Below are positions 52,280 to 61,412 of a stretch of 64,000 nt of DNA, piece after piece; the stretch's first letter is position 1, and each line of letters begins with the position of its first letter. The stretch comes from G963667975 sp963677395. GTDB taxonomy: Bacteria; Bacteroidota; Bacteroidia; Bacteroidales; G963667975. A model generated the notes under the pieces. That model searched no databases, was not told the origin of the DNA, and saw only the letters and a list, made by a program, of their open reading frames with translations. The stretch is from NCBI GenBank assembly GCA_963677395.2, contig OY781965.2:3534001-3598000 (forward strand), in the 5' to 3' direction. Both the position numbers and the translations under genes were made by a program.

Positions 52280-53464
52280 ATGAAAAAAATTTCCAGAATA
52301 CTGTTCTATATATCTCTTCCAATTATAGTCGTACTGATTTTGTCCGGCATTTTTATGCTTTATTCGTGGTTAAATGATTATAAACCAGCCGAAAAAGAGC
52401 CTGCTTTTATTGTTTCCGACAAACTTGTACTAAATACAATTCCTCAGTCATTAAGTCTGATTACCTGGAATATAGGTTATGCCGGCTTGGGTAAAGATGC
52501 TGATTACTTTTACGAAGGTGGAAAAATGATGCGTCCATCCGTAGCTGATTTTCAAAAGTCCATCAATGGCATTTTAAACAAACTCTATTCGTTTCGCTAT
52601 TTCGATTTCGTTCTTCTTCAGGAAATTGATACTAATTCCAGAAGGAGCTATTATATGAGCGAAATTGCTTTAATTTCAAAATTTCTGCCAGAACATAAAG
52701 GTTGGTTTGCAAAAAATTATGATGTTAAATTTGTACCCATCCCTCTTTCAAATCCAAGTGGAAAGGTAATCGCAGGAATTGCAACCTATTCAAAATTTGA
52801 GCCTACGTTATCTGATAGAATCTCATTCAGAACACAATATCCTATGCCTGAAAATCTTTTTTCGCTCGATCGCTGTTTTCTCCTTCAACGATACCCAACC
52901 TGGAATGGAAAAGAATTGATATTGATAAACACACATAATTCAGCATTTGATGCAACAGGTGAATTACGAAAAATCCAGATGGAGCAATTGAAAACAATTC
53001 TGTTAGATGAGTATGCACGTGGAAATTACGTAATTGCCGGTGGTGATTGGAATATGAATCCTGCCGGATTTGATACCATTCGATCCTTTCCGTTGGATAA
53101 ACTACGCAGAAATCAGCCTTCGGTTTCAAATACTTATTTTCCGCCAGGTTGGCAATGGTGTTTTGATGCTTCCGAGCCAACGAATCGTGATGTAAACATG
53201 CCCTATAAACAAGGAGTTACGGGCACAACCGTTATTGACTACTTTATAATTTCACCAAATATTAAGTGTACTATGGCCAAAACACTGGCCGATGGATTTG
53301 CTTTTTCGGATCATCATCCGGTTATTTTGCAAATTGAATTTATGGAGAATCGTTCAAATATTGCATTCCTTTCCGACTCATTAAATACTCCGGTGAAAGT
53401 TCACAAAAAAGCGCTTTTAAAGCCTCAAAAGAGGAAGAAGGAAGAGTCAGATAGCCCTTTTTAA
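52280..53464 (+). CDS. Membrane-anchored endonuclease/exonuclease/phosphatase-family protein
   Basis: Start at the second ATG (52280, MKKISRILFYISLPIIVVL), giving one clean N-terminal membrane helix and about 394 residues; an ATG at 52268 adds only four codons. The EEP fold shows LSLITWNIGYAGLGKDADYF (Asn metal ligand), FVLLQEIDTNSRRS (Glu ligand), ELILINTHNSAFDA, YVIAGGDWNMNPAGFD and FAFSDHHPVILQIEF (catalytic His at the end). The enzyme should face the periplasm and hydrolyse a phosphodiester, perhaps a lipid head group or nucleic acid. Its stop codon overlaps the stop of the convergent hemW gene. Confidence 0.88.
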   Translation: MKKISRILFYISLPIIVVLILSGIFMLYSWLNDYKPAEKEPAFIVSDKLVLNTIPQSLSLITWNIGYAGLGKDADYFYEGGKMMRPSVADFQKSINGILNKLYSFRYFDFVLLQEIDTNSRRSYYMSEIALISKFLPEHKGWFAKNYDVKFVPIPLSNPSGKVIAGIATYSKFEPTLSDRISFRTQYPMPENLFSLDRCFLLQRYPTWNGKELILINTHNSAFDATGELRKIQMEQLKTILLDEYARGNYVIAGGDWNMNPAGFDTIRSFPLDKLRRNQPSVSNTYFPPGWQWCFDASEPTNRDVNMPYKQGVTGTTVIDYFIISPNIKCTMAKTLADGFAFSDHHPVILQIEFMENRSNIAFLSDSLNTPVKVHKKALLKPQKRKKEESDSPF

Positions 53465-54594
53465 TCAATGAGAAATAACTCTGAAGCTATTTTATCTGCC
53501 CAAATTAATCCTTCATTTGAAAGAGTATAAACAGAGTCATTTTTGACAACTTTCTTATTCACTAAAAAAGGTAAAATTGAATTTTCAAATTCTATGGCTG
53601 TATTTTTACCAAATCTAACAGCAATAACCTTAGAATCAACACCTTTTGAAGTACGAATGGCAGTAAGAATATATTCGTTATAATGATCTTGTTCTGAAAG
53701 AAATTCTGTTTCGCAATTTACAATTCCGGATTCCAATGATTGAATATACTCAGTTGTAGAAAGAATATTCCAACTTCTGGAAATGCCATTGTAAGAATGA
53801 GCAGAAGGCCCTAAACCTAAATACTTTTCACCTTTCCAATACGCTGTATTATGCATAGCTTCAAAACCAGATTTTGCAAAGTTTGAAATTTCATAATGAC
53901 TAAATCCTTTCGAAATCAAATATTTAATTCCGGCATAAAAATGTTTTATCCCTTCATTTTCGGGAGGTGGCACCACTTTCCCTTTTTGAATAAATGCATC
54001 AAGAGCAGTCTTCGGCTCTACTGTTAACTGATAACAAGAAAGATGTGTTGCACCTAATTCAATCGCTATGTTAAGATTTTCAAGATAGTTTTTTTCGTTC
54101 AACGTTGGCATTCCAAAAATAAAATCAAGTGTCAGGTTTAAAAAGCCAGCTTTCGCAGCATTTTTTACTGCTTGTCTGGCTTGTCCACCATCGTGCGAAC
54201 GATTCAAATAGCGCAAATCTTCATCAAAAAAAGACTGAATTCCAATACTTAAGCGATTAATTACTGTTTCCGACTTTAGTTGATTAAGTTTCTCTTCTGT
54301 CAAATCATCCGGATTCGCTTCCAACGTTATTTCGGCATTTTCAACAACTTTAAAAAGTGAAAATATTTTATCCAGAATAGCCTTTATCTCGCTTACCTCC
54401 AGAATCGAAGGAGTTCCTCCTCCAAAATATATTGTACGAATCTGTTCTCCCTCCAAATAATCTTTTCGAAGTTCCATTTCCAAATGCAATGCACTCAAAA
54501 CGTCACTTTTGCTTTTCAAAGATACTCCGGAAAAAAAATTGCAGTAATGACATTTTTGCCTGCAATAAGGAACATGAATATAAATACCTGCCAT
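53461..54594 (-). CDS. hemW: Radical SAM heme chaperone HemW
   Basis: Start at 54594 (MAGIYIHVPYCRQKCHYCNF), giving 377 residues; a longer frame opening at 54615 overlaps the kinase gene. The cluster motif CRQKCHYC contributes Cys11, Cys15 and Cys18, followed by the HemN-type Phe. Further marks: YFGGGTPSIL, EITLEANPDDLT, NRLSIGIQSFFDEDL, DFIFGMPTLN, and HYEISNFAKSGFEAMHNTAYW. These are HemW rather than HemN: the CNF after the third Cys, the HNxxYW block and the short length. It places heme on client proteins in the cytosol. It follows the histidine-kinase gene by 4 bp, so they share a unit. Confidence 0.92.
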   Translation of the reverse strand: MAGIYIHVPYCRQKCHYCNFFSGVSLKSKSDVLSALHLEMELRKDYLEGEQIRTIYFGGGTPSILEVSEIKAILDKIFSLFKVVENAEITLEANPDDLTEEKLNQLKSETVINRLSIGIQSFFDEDLRYLNRSHDGGQARQAVKNAAKAGFLNLTLDFIFGMPTLNEKNYLENLNIAIELGATHLSCYQLTVEPKTALDAFIQKGKVVPPPENEGIKHFYAGIKYLISKGFSHYEISNFAKSGFEAMHNTAYWKGEKYLGLGPSAHSYNGISRSWNILSTTEYIQSLESGIVNCETEFLSEQDHYNEYILTAIRTSKGVDSKVIAVRFGKNTAIEFENSILPFLVNKKVVKNDSVYTLSNEGLIWADKIASELFLID

Positions 54595-54598
54595 TCCG

Positions 54599-56101
54599 TT
54601 ACTTTTTAAGAACAATACGAAACGTTGTACCTTTTCCGGGCATTGAAATCTTTACATAAATAACACCCTTATGATATTCATTTACAATTCTTTTAGCAAG
54701 AGACAACCCAAGTCCCCAGCCACGTTTTTTCGAAGTATATCCAGGCTTAAAAATGGTATTAAACTTTGATTTCGGAATCCCTTTTCCGGTATCACTTACA
54801 TCAATAAATACATTTTGATCATCCTCAAAAAGTTCGATGGTAATCGTTCCATCACCACTCATAGCGTCAATTGCATTTTTGCACAAATTTTCAATCACCC
54901 ATTCAAACAAATAACGATTCAGGGGCAATATTACTTTTCGATTAAGCGGAAAATTTAATTCGTACGTTGTTTTCCGAGGTGAGCGAATTCGCAAATACGA
55001 GACTACCGTTGTTATAACTTCTATCAAATCAAGCTGTTCAAGCACAGGCTCTGATCCTATTTTTGAAAATCGCTGTGTAATCGTTTCCAGACGTGTGATA
55101 TCTTTTCCGATTTCATCGAGAATCTCCTTTTCCACGTGCTTATCTTTCAGAATTTCGAGCCATGCCAGAAGTGATGAAAGCGGAGTCCCCAGCTGATGGG
55201 CGGTTTCTTTCGACATACCCAGCCAAACCTGATTTTGTTCGGTTGAACGAGCCGTACTGAATAAGGTGTATGAAATAAGTAAGAACAGTCCGATTACTCC
55301 AAGTAAGATGTACGGGAAATAGCGCATTTGCGTTAAAAGATATGATTCTTTATAGAAAATATAGCTTGTGCCTATTCCGCTTAGCTCTATCTTTATCGGA
55401 GGATTTTCTTTTTCAATTTCTGCAAGAGTCTTTTGTAATATCTGAGGTTTAGAAAAATTCGTAGTATCAAAGTTTCCAGCAGCTAAAATTTCCTTTCTGC
55501 TTTCGTCAGTAATTAAAACAGGAACAGATGCTGTATTTTCAACAACCTCGCTAATAAATGATTTCAAAATATCATTTAAAACCAGTCGCAACTCAGAGTA
55601 AATATTTGATTCTTTGTAAAATATATAATTAACAATCCCATACTGGCTGTGCCGTATAGGTGGATATTGTGTATATTCTTTTAATAACTTACCACTCAGA
55701 TACTTTACGGTATCCTTATCAAAATCAGTATTTCCTGTTAATTGAATTGCATAATTTTCATCCGTGATTATAATTGGGATGGTCGTATTATCAGTAATAA
55801 TTCTGACATAGAAAGTTACATCCTCATTATTACCCAATTGAACTATTTTTTTGTAAACATCCGCAAAAAGCTCAACCCTTTTACGCTCCTCTTTTTTCAC
55901 AACCTGAAAAAAGTTATCGGTATATTGAACGAGCTTTGCTTTTCGCTGAATCGCATCAGCCCAGATTTTCACTTTACTCCGTTCATCGCGGGCAATTTTC
56001 TGAACCAGAATATTGGTGTACCAGAGTGATATTCCGACAATTGCTACGGCTATTGCCGCTAAAATCCACTTCCAGCGTACTTTTTGATGGTAGATATTCA
56101 C
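54599..56101 (-). CDS. Orphan sensor histidine kinase
   Basis: 500 residues: a first membrane helix (WILAAIAVAIVGISLWYTNIL, about 12-32), a long periplasmic sensing region (about 35-260), a second helix (YILLGVIGLFLLISYTLF, about 265-283), then HisKA with ETAHQLGTPLSSLLAWLEIL (phospho-acceptor His) and an ATPase domain with N-box ENLCKNAIDAM, DTGKGIPKSKFNTIFKPGYT and GWGLGLSLAKRIV. No response regulator is adjacent; hemW is co-directional and 4 bp away. The periplasmic part repeats two similar blocks (VPVLITDESRKEILAAGNFD and IPIIITDENYAIQLTGNTDF), suggesting a tandem sensor. Confidence 0.9.
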   Translation of the reverse strand: MNIYHQKVRWKWILAAIAVAIVGISLWYTNILVQKIARDERSKVKIWADAIQRKAKLVQYTDNFFQVVKKEERKRVELFADVYKKIVQLGNNEDVTFYVRIITDNTTIPIIITDENYAIQLTGNTDFDKDTVKYLSGKLLKEYTQYPPIRHSQYGIVNYIFYKESNIYSELRLVLNDILKSFISEVVENTASVPVLITDESRKEILAAGNFDTTNFSKPQILQKTLAEIEKENPPIKIELSGIGTSYIFYKESYLLTQMRYFPYILLGVIGLFLLISYTLFSTARSTEQNQVWLGMSKETAHQLGTPLSSLLAWLEILKDKHVEKEILDEIGKDITRLETITQRFSKIGSEPVLEQLDLIEVITTVVSYLRIRSPRKTTYELNFPLNRKVILPLNRYLFEWVIENLCKNAIDAMSGDGTITIELFEDDQNVFIDVSDTGKGIPKSKFNTIFKPGYTSKKRGWGLGLSLAKRIVNEYHKGVIYVKISMPGKGTTFRIVLKK

Positions 56102-56166
56102 TGTCTAATTGAATTGTTGGGGATAAAGTTAACCTAAAAAACTAATCCTTATTACTTAAAAAAACA

Positions 56167-56194
56167 AAAAACCTGCCTTTAATGACAGGTTTTT
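56167..56194 (-). terminator. Second hairpin after the peroxiredoxin gene
   Basis: AAAAACCTG and CAGGTTTTT with a 10-nt loop. On the minus strand it is followed by a T-rich tract. It could act in both directions and lies 66 bp before the kinase ATG. Confidence 0.6.
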
Positions 56195-56315
56195 GGAACC
56201 ATGTGAAATAAGCCATCGTATAAATTACAAATATTATCTATGGCCAATTCTCTGTAATCAATAAATCAAGTATTAATCACATTTGAAATTAACAAAATGC
56301 AAAAGAAATAAATAG

Positions 56316-56347
56316 CAGAAGGCTTATGAGGAGATAAGTCTTCTGCC
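56316..56347 (-). terminator. Terminator of the peroxiredoxin gene
   Basis: GCAGAAG-G-CTTAT pairs with ATAAG-T-CTTCTGC (13 positions including one G-T) around a 6-nt loop, 12 bp after the stop at 56359. The minus strand continues TATTTATTTCTTTTG. Confidence 0.8.
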
Positions 56348-56358
56348 TTTATCTTAAT

Positions 56359-56988
56359 TTATTTTTTAGACAAATACTCTGCAACACCTTCCTGTGTGGC
56401 TTTCATTGCCTTTTCTCCTTTGTGCCAGTTTGCAGGACAAACTTCGCCATTTTCTTCAAAATACTGAAGTGCGTCAACCATTCTTAATGCTTCTTCCACA
56501 CTTCTACCAAGCGGTAAATCATTGATTATCTGATGGCGTACTATTCCTTCTTTATCAATCAGGAATAAACCACGATAAGCTACCGGAGCACCTTTGAATA
56601 TCATTTCTCCATCCTCGTTGTAGTCCCATTCACCTGCTAAAACATCATAATTTTGTGAAATACTTTTGGATAAATCAGAAACTAACGGAAACTTAACACC
56701 TTTAATTCCACCATCTTTCAACTCAGTATTCAGCCATTTCCAGTGTGAAAATTTTGAATCGACAGAGCATCCTATCACAGCAACGTTGCGTTGTTCAAAT
56801 TCTGCAAGTTTTTCCTGAAAAGCCAGAATTTCAGTAGGACATACAAATGTAAAATCCAATGGATAGAAAAAAAGTACTACATGCTTTTTACCTATGTATT
56901 GTTCTAATGAAAAATCTTCAACGAATTCTCCGCCGTTTACTACGGCTTCTGCTTTAAAAAGTGGAGCTTTTTTTCCTACAAGTACCAT
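56359..56988 (-). CDS. Typical 2-Cys peroxiredoxin (AhpC/TSA family)
   Basis: 209 residues. Peroxidatic Cys50 is in YPLDFTFVCPTEILAF, resolving Cys184 in GEVCPANWHKGE. DSKFSHWKW and GRSVEEALRMVDALQ also mark the Prx1/AhpC subgroup. It reduces hydrogen peroxide and organic peroxides in the cytosol as a dimer or decamer. The C-terminal tail (AEYLSKK) and a GG-containing loop (DGGIKGVKF) resemble oxidation-sensitive members. It is a single-gene unit with its own terminator; no alkyl hydroperoxide reductase ahpF is adjacent. Confidence 0.94.
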   Translation of the reverse strand: MVLVGKKAPLFKAEAVVNGGEFVEDFSLEQYIGKKHVVLFFYPLDFTFVCPTEILAFQEKLAEFEQRNVAVIGCSVDSKFSHWKWLNTELKDGGIKGVKFPLVSDLSKSISQNYDVLAGEWDYNEDGEMIFKGAPVAYRGLFLIDKEGIVRHQIINDLPLGRSVEEALRMVDALQYFEENGEVCPANWHKGEKAMKATQEGVAEYLSKK

Positions 56989-57146
56989 CTTACGTTCATT
57001 TTTGTTATTTGTATATTTGATTTTGGTAAAAAAACAACGAGTGTTTTGATTTGTTCAAATGAAATTTTCCGCCTGACTTATTTTCCCGCATTCCGATACC
57101 TGATTATTGATTTTAAGAATAATTCCTATGCAAGTTATCTAATTCC

Positions 57147-57154
57147 TATCTTTG
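57147..57154 (+). promoter_or_regulatory. -7 box of the deacetylase unit
   Basis: TATCTTTG matches TAnnTTTG exactly and lies 23 bp before the ATG at 57178. It supports that ATG and argues against the longer frame opening at 57046. Confidence 0.55.
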
Positions 57155-57177
57155 CTCGTTGTATTTCAATCAAAGAG

Positions 57178-58479
57178 ATGATAACAATTTACACACCGAA
57201 AGTAACAGCTCGTGTAAAATACACATTCAATCTGTTTTTCAAACACTTACTCAATTCAGATTATTGCATCACCAATAATATTGATGAATTTCTGAGTTCT
57301 GAAGGATCGAAGTTTTCCTATTGTGATAAACCTGTTTCGGACGAACTGCATTTCTGGAAACATCCTATACTCACAGAAAACAACATTCTGGAGCAGAATA
57401 TTTCAATCATTCCATTTGCAGAAAGCAAAGCGTTTTTTCCTACTCCTAAAAATTCGGCGATGCCTTTTGATGTGTTTGCTGCTACATTTTATCTATTGTC
57501 GCGCTACGAAGAATATTTGCCGTACATAAAAGATATGTATGGTCGTTTTAGTGCAAAAGAAAGTCTTGCATTTAAGCAAGGATTTCTTTACAAACCCGTT
57601 GTAAATATCTGGGCTATAGAATTGAGCAAAGTAATCCAGCAGCACTTCCCTGATTTTCAAACTAAAAAAAATACATATAAATTCACCCCTACTCTGGATA
57701 TAGATAGTGCTTATGCATATCGATTAAAAGGGTTTATCCGTTCAACAGGTGGCTATTTAAAATCACTGTACCATCTCGATTTCAAAGAAATCATCGAAAG
57801 AACTAACGTATTCATGGGACTTGAGCAAGATCATTTTGATACCTATGAATATCAGTTCAGCCTTCAAAAAAAATACAATATTAAACCTATCTACTTCATT
57901 CTGTTTGGAATTTACGGTCAGTATGACAAAAACTTACCCGTGAACAACAAGCGTTTTCAGAATCTGATTAAAACCTTAGCCGATTATGCTGAAGTCGGGA
58001 TCCACCCTACGTTTGCATCAAACAACAATGAAGAAATGCTAAAAAACGAAATCGAGTCTTTGTCGAAGGTTTTAAATCGTCAGATAACCAAAAGTCGTCA
58101 GCATTTCTTAAAGTTGAGCTTGCCAGAAACATACAGAAGTCTTGTAAAATATGATATTACCGACGATTACACCATGGGGTTTGCCCTTGAGCCAGGATTC
58201 AGAGCCGGAATATGCACACCTTTTCCATTTTTCGATCTCGAAATGGATGAAGAACTTCCTTTAATGGTGCACCCATTTACCTTTATGGAAGGAACCTTCC
58301 GCGATTACAAACAGATGAATGCTGAAGAAAGCTGGCCAATAATCAAACAGCTTATTAACGAAGTAAAAGCTGTGAACGGAACTTTTATCAGCTTATGGCA
58401 TAATGAATCGCTCAGCGATAAAAAGCGCTGGGTTGGCTGGCGTAAGCTTTATGAACAGATGTATGAACATGCACTTTAA
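57178..58479 (+). CDS. Polysaccharide deacetylase-family protein (DUF7033-type N-terminus)
   Basis: Start at 57178 (MITIYTPKVTARVKYTFNLF), 433 residues. The N-terminal ~170 residues match the DUF7033-like region that precedes deacetylase domains in Bacteroidota (KNSAMPFDVFAATFYLLSRYEEYLP). The NodB-like fold follows: TPTLDIDSAYAYRLKG with the metal Asp, QYEFSL-like (TYEYQFSLQKKYNIKPIYFIL), EVGIHPTFASN with the metal His, and LPLMVHPFTFMEGTFRDY; NGTFISLWHNESLSD near the end. It may remove acyl groups from a cell-surface or secreted polysaccharide. A FemAB-like acyltransferase gene begins 9 bp after it. Confidence 0.85.
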   Translation: MITIYTPKVTARVKYTFNLFFKHLLNSDYCITNNIDEFLSSEGSKFSYCDKPVSDELHFWKHPILTENNILEQNISIIPFAESKAFFPTPKNSAMPFDVFAATFYLLSRYEEYLPYIKDMYGRFSAKESLAFKQGFLYKPVVNIWAIELSKVIQQHFPDFQTKKNTYKFTPTLDIDSAYAYRLKGFIRSTGGYLKSLYHLDFKEIIERTNVFMGLEQDHFDTYEYQFSLQKKYNIKPIYFILFGIYGQYDKNLPVNNKRFQNLIKTLADYAEVGIHPTFASNNNEEMLKNEIESLSKVLNRQITKSRQHFLKLSLPETYRSLVKYDITDDYTMGFALEPGFRAGICTPFPFFDLEMDEELPLMVHPFTFMEGTFRDYKQMNAEESWPIIKQLINEVKAVNGTFISLWHNESLSDKKRWVGWRKLYEQMYEHAL

Positions 58480-58488
58480 ACTGGCCGT

Positions 58489-59436
58489 ATGATTCTTTAT
58501 TTGACGCACGAAGAAATAGACCAGCAAAAATGGGATACATGTATTGAAAAATCAATCAACAGTCTGCCTTATGCACTTTCGTGGATTTTAAACATTGTGT
58601 CACCCAATTGGGATGCCCTGATTGAAGACGATTATTCTGCCGTTTTCCCGCTTACACATCGAAAAAAATGGGGTATCCAATACCTTTTCCCTCCTCCTTT
58701 CACCCAACAACTGGGATTATTCTCTATCAACGAAATTACAGATGAGCAATTTGCCAATTTTTACAAGGCAATTCCCAAGCAGTTTATGTTCATCGACATT
58801 TTGACAAACTGGCAAAATGCCTGTACGCTTCTTCCCGCAGAAATATCATTTCAAAGAAACCTTACTTTAAGCTTAAAACCTGAATACGAAATTATTCAAA
58901 AATCATATTCCGAAAATCTAAAACGAAATATTCGCAAAGCAGAAAAAGAAAATTTAGTTATTCACAACGGGAATAAACCCGAAGAATTAACAACGCTTTT
59001 TCGTAAAAACAGAGGTAAACACCTGAATAACATCGCTACGGATGATTATGTAAAATTCCAGCGCATCTGTTATCAGGCTATTCATAAAGGGCAGGGACAC
59101 ATCATAAACATTTCTGATTCAGACAATAACTTATGTGCATCTGCTTTTTTCCTTCATTCTGACAATAGAATTATATTTCTGTTTTCCGGATTAAGTGAAA
59201 GAGGAAAAAAGACAGGTGCAATGCCCTTTTTAATTGATTCTGTGATTCGTGAATTTTCAGGAAATGACTTTCTTTTTGATTTTGAAGGGTCAAATGATCA
59301 GAACCTGGCTCGATTTTATCAAAGTTTCGGAGCCAATGAATCATACTATTTTCGTTTGACAGAATACAGGTTTCTGAAGATTTTAAAGCCTGCTATCCGT
59401 TATTTGAAGAGAATAAAAACAGAGTTAAGAAAATAA
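58489..59436 (+). CDS. FemAB/GNAT-like acyltransferase
   Basis: 315 residues with a double-GNAT arrangement of the Acetyltransf_6/FemAB-like type: a first half with YALSWILNIVSPNWDALIEDD and FPPPFTQQLGLF, a central basic helix (NLKRNIRKAEKENLVIHNG) typical of the family, and a second half LCASAFFLHSDNRIIFLFSGLS, FLFDFEGSNDQNLARFYQSFGA. Such enzymes transfer amino acids or acyl groups onto cell-envelope polymers. It follows a polysaccharide deacetylase gene by 9 bp and ends 50 bp before upp. Joint action on a surface glycan is plausible, but the substrate is unknown. Confidence 0.85.
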   Translation: MILYLTHEEIDQQKWDTCIEKSINSLPYALSWILNIVSPNWDALIEDDYSAVFPLTHRKKWGIQYLFPPPFTQQLGLFSINEITDEQFANFYKAIPKQFMFIDILTNWQNACTLLPAEISFQRNLTLSLKPEYEIIQKSYSENLKRNIRKAEKENLVIHNGNKPEELTTLFRKNRGKHLNNIATDDYVKFQRICYQAIHKGQGHIINISDSDNNLCASAFFLHSDNRIIFLFSGLSERGKKTGAMPFLIDSVIREFSGNDFLFDFEGSNDQNLARFYQSFGANESYYFRLTEYRFLKILKPAIRYLKRIKTELRK

Positions 59437-59486
59437 TTTTGCCAATTCGGTTAAATAGAGTAGGTTTGAACAAAATTAGCAGAGAT

Positions 59487-60143
59487 ATGATGCAGATACT
59501 GGGAACAAAGAATTCTATTTTTAATCAGTTTATCGGTGAAATCCGTGATGTTGAAATACAAAAAGATAGTATGCGCTTTCGTAGAAATCTGGAACGGCTT
59601 GGCGAAATATTTGCATATGAAATAAGTAAGAAGTTTGATTACACGGCGTGTGAAGTAACGACATCACTGGGTATCTCAGAAGTAAACATGCTTAAACAAC
59701 AACCTGTAATTGGATCTATCCTTCGTGCAGGATTACCTTTACATACCGGAATGTTAAACTTTTTCGATAAAGCTGAAAATGCGTTTGTTTCGGCATATCG
59801 TAAACATGATAAAAACGGGAACTTTGAAATTGCCATTGAATATATTTCCTGTCCTGATTTAACTGATAAGACACTGATTATCTGCGACCCAATGTTAGCT
59901 ACCGGAGCTTCAATGATTTTGTGTTATAAAGAACTTATCAATTACGGGAAACCTCGCCATACACACTTTGTGTCAATTTTAGCGTGTGAAGAGGGAATAA
60001 ACAACCTGAAAAAATCGTTACCTATGGATGATTTTACATTATGGATTGGAGCCATTGATGACGAGCTTACAGCACAAGCCTACATTGTGCCCGGCTTAGG
60101 CGATGCTGGCGACCTTGCATTTGGCAGCAAATCACAGTATTAA
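59487..60143 (+). CDS. upp: Uracil phosphoribosyltransferase
   Basis: Start set at the ATG at 59487 (MMQILGTKNSIFNQF), 218 residues; a TTG at 59439 opens the same frame right after the previous stop but lacks support. PRTase features: VIGSILRAGLPLHTGMLNFF, the PRPP loop LIICDPMLATGASM, HFVSILACEEGI and the C-terminal YIVPGLGDAGDLAFG that binds uracil. It salvages uracil to UMP. It lies between a FemAB-like gene and an ABC permease on the same strand. Confidence 0.93.
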   Translation: MMQILGTKNSIFNQFIGEIRDVEIQKDSMRFRRNLERLGEIFAYEISKKFDYTACEVTTSLGISEVNMLKQQPVIGSILRAGLPLHTGMLNFFDKAENAFVSAYRKHDKNGNFEIAIEYISCPDLTDKTLIICDPMLATGASMILCYKELINYGKPRHTHFVSILACEEGINNLKKSLPMDDFTLWIGAIDDELTAQAYIVPGLGDAGDLAFGSKSQY

Positions 60144-60155
60144 CAAAAACTGATT

Positions 60156-61388
60156 ATGAAACTTCTGGTAATTGAAAACATAAAAATAGGATTACATTCA
60201 ATCCGTTCGCATATGCTGAGAACTGTACTTACAGTTTTCATCATTGCTTTTGGGATTATGTCTCTGGTTGGCATCATCACAGCCATCTCCTCGCTTGAAT
60301 ATTACTTTACGAAAAGTTTCGCACAGATGGGAGCGAACAGTTTTACCATCAAAAACTATGAATCACAAATGGGGGGTCACAGGAGAAGCGGTTCTTACCG
60401 GCTAACTTCATTCGAAGAAGCCAGTCGGTTTAAAGAAGACTACCAGTTTCCGGCATTAACCACTATTTCTATTTATGGATCATTTACTGCTACTGTTAAA
60501 TATCAAAATAAAAAAACAAATCCGAATATAGCATTACTAGGCACCGACGAAAACTACATGATTACATCCGGAAACGAGCTGGATAAAGGAAGAAATTTCA
60601 CCCCAAGTGAAATACAATACGGTTCTGCAGTTGCCATAGTGGGAAGTGATATAATTGACAAGCTTTTTACAAAAAAAGCAAACCCTGTAAATCAATGGAT
60701 TACTATTGGAAACACACGATATTTAATCATCGGTGTAATGAAACCCAAAGGCTCCAGTTTCGGTTTTAGCGGTGACAGAAGTTGCATTTTGCCTTTAAAT
60801 AATATACGTCAGATATTTCCTTCATCGAATCCGAACTATTCAATAACAGTGCAGGTTAAAGATCCTGAAGTGATGAATGGAGCCGTTGAAGAAGCAACCG
60901 GATTATTCCGAACCATCCGAAAGATTGCTCCGGGAATGCCTAACAATTTTGAGATCGAAAAAAGTGACAATTTTGCCCGTATGCTTATCGAAAACACAAA
61001 ATATATATCCATGGCAGCCACAATCATTGGCTTAATCACACTTTTTGGTGCTGCAATCGGCTTAATGAATATAATGTTGGTTTCGGTAAGTGAACGTACT
61101 CGTGAAATTGGAATTCGGAAATCATTAGGGGCTACGAAAAAGGTAATTCGTAATCAATTTCTAATTGAGGCAGTTGTTATCGGACAGTTAGGAGGAATTC
61201 TAGGTATTATACTCGGTATCTTAATTGGAAATATCGTTTCCTTACTTATCGGAAGTAGTTTTGTTATTCCATGGGAATGGATAATTTCAGGCCTTGTGCT
61301 CTGTTTTCTAGTAGGGCTCTTTTCAGGATTATACCCGGCTATTAAGGCAGCAAACCTCGACCCCATCGAATCTCTGCGATACGAATAA
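60156..61388 (+). CDS. ABC transporter permease, MacB/FtsX type
   Basis: 410 residues: N-terminal helix (LRTVLTVFIIAFGIMSLVGII), a long periplasmic MacB-like domain (about 45-280; SFTIKNYESQMGGHRRSGSYR, YLIIGVMKPKGSSFGFSGDR), then three C-terminal helices forming an FtsX domain (ISMAATIIGLITLFGAAIGLMNI, GGILGIILGILIGNIVSLLI, IISGLVLCFLVGLFSGLYPAI) with the conserved VSERTREIGIRKSLGATK and ending ANLDPIESLRYE. The ATPase and adaptor genes are not adjacent, so it pairs with a partner elsewhere. Role: lipid, peptide or drug export, undetermined. Confidence 0.9.
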   Translation: MKLLVIENIKIGLHSIRSHMLRTVLTVFIIAFGIMSLVGIITAISSLEYYFTKSFAQMGANSFTIKNYESQMGGHRRSGSYRLTSFEEASRFKEDYQFPALTTISIYGSFTATVKYQNKKTNPNIALLGTDENYMITSGNELDKGRNFTPSEIQYGSAVAIVGSDIIDKLFTKKANPVNQWITIGNTRYLIIGVMKPKGSSFGFSGDRSCILPLNNIRQIFPSSNPNYSITVQVKDPEVMNGAVEEATGLFRTIRKIAPGMPNNFEIEKSDNFARMLIENTKYISMAATIIGLITLFGAAIGLMNIMLVSVSERTREIGIRKSLGATKKVIRNQFLIEAVVIGQLGGILGIILGILIGNIVSLLIGSSFVIPWEWIISGLVLCFLVGLFSGLYPAIKAANLDPIESLRYE

Positions 61389-61412
61389 ATTTACTTTACT
61401 AAAAAAGCAGCA

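Noticed and set aside
57046..57177. N-terminal extension of the deacetylase by 44 codons
   Set aside because: A -7 box lies inside it and the ATG at 57178 begins a typical N-terminus.
59439..59486. TTG start for upp directly after the previous stop
   Set aside because: The ATG at 59487 gives the family-typical length and start; TTG is rare in this window.
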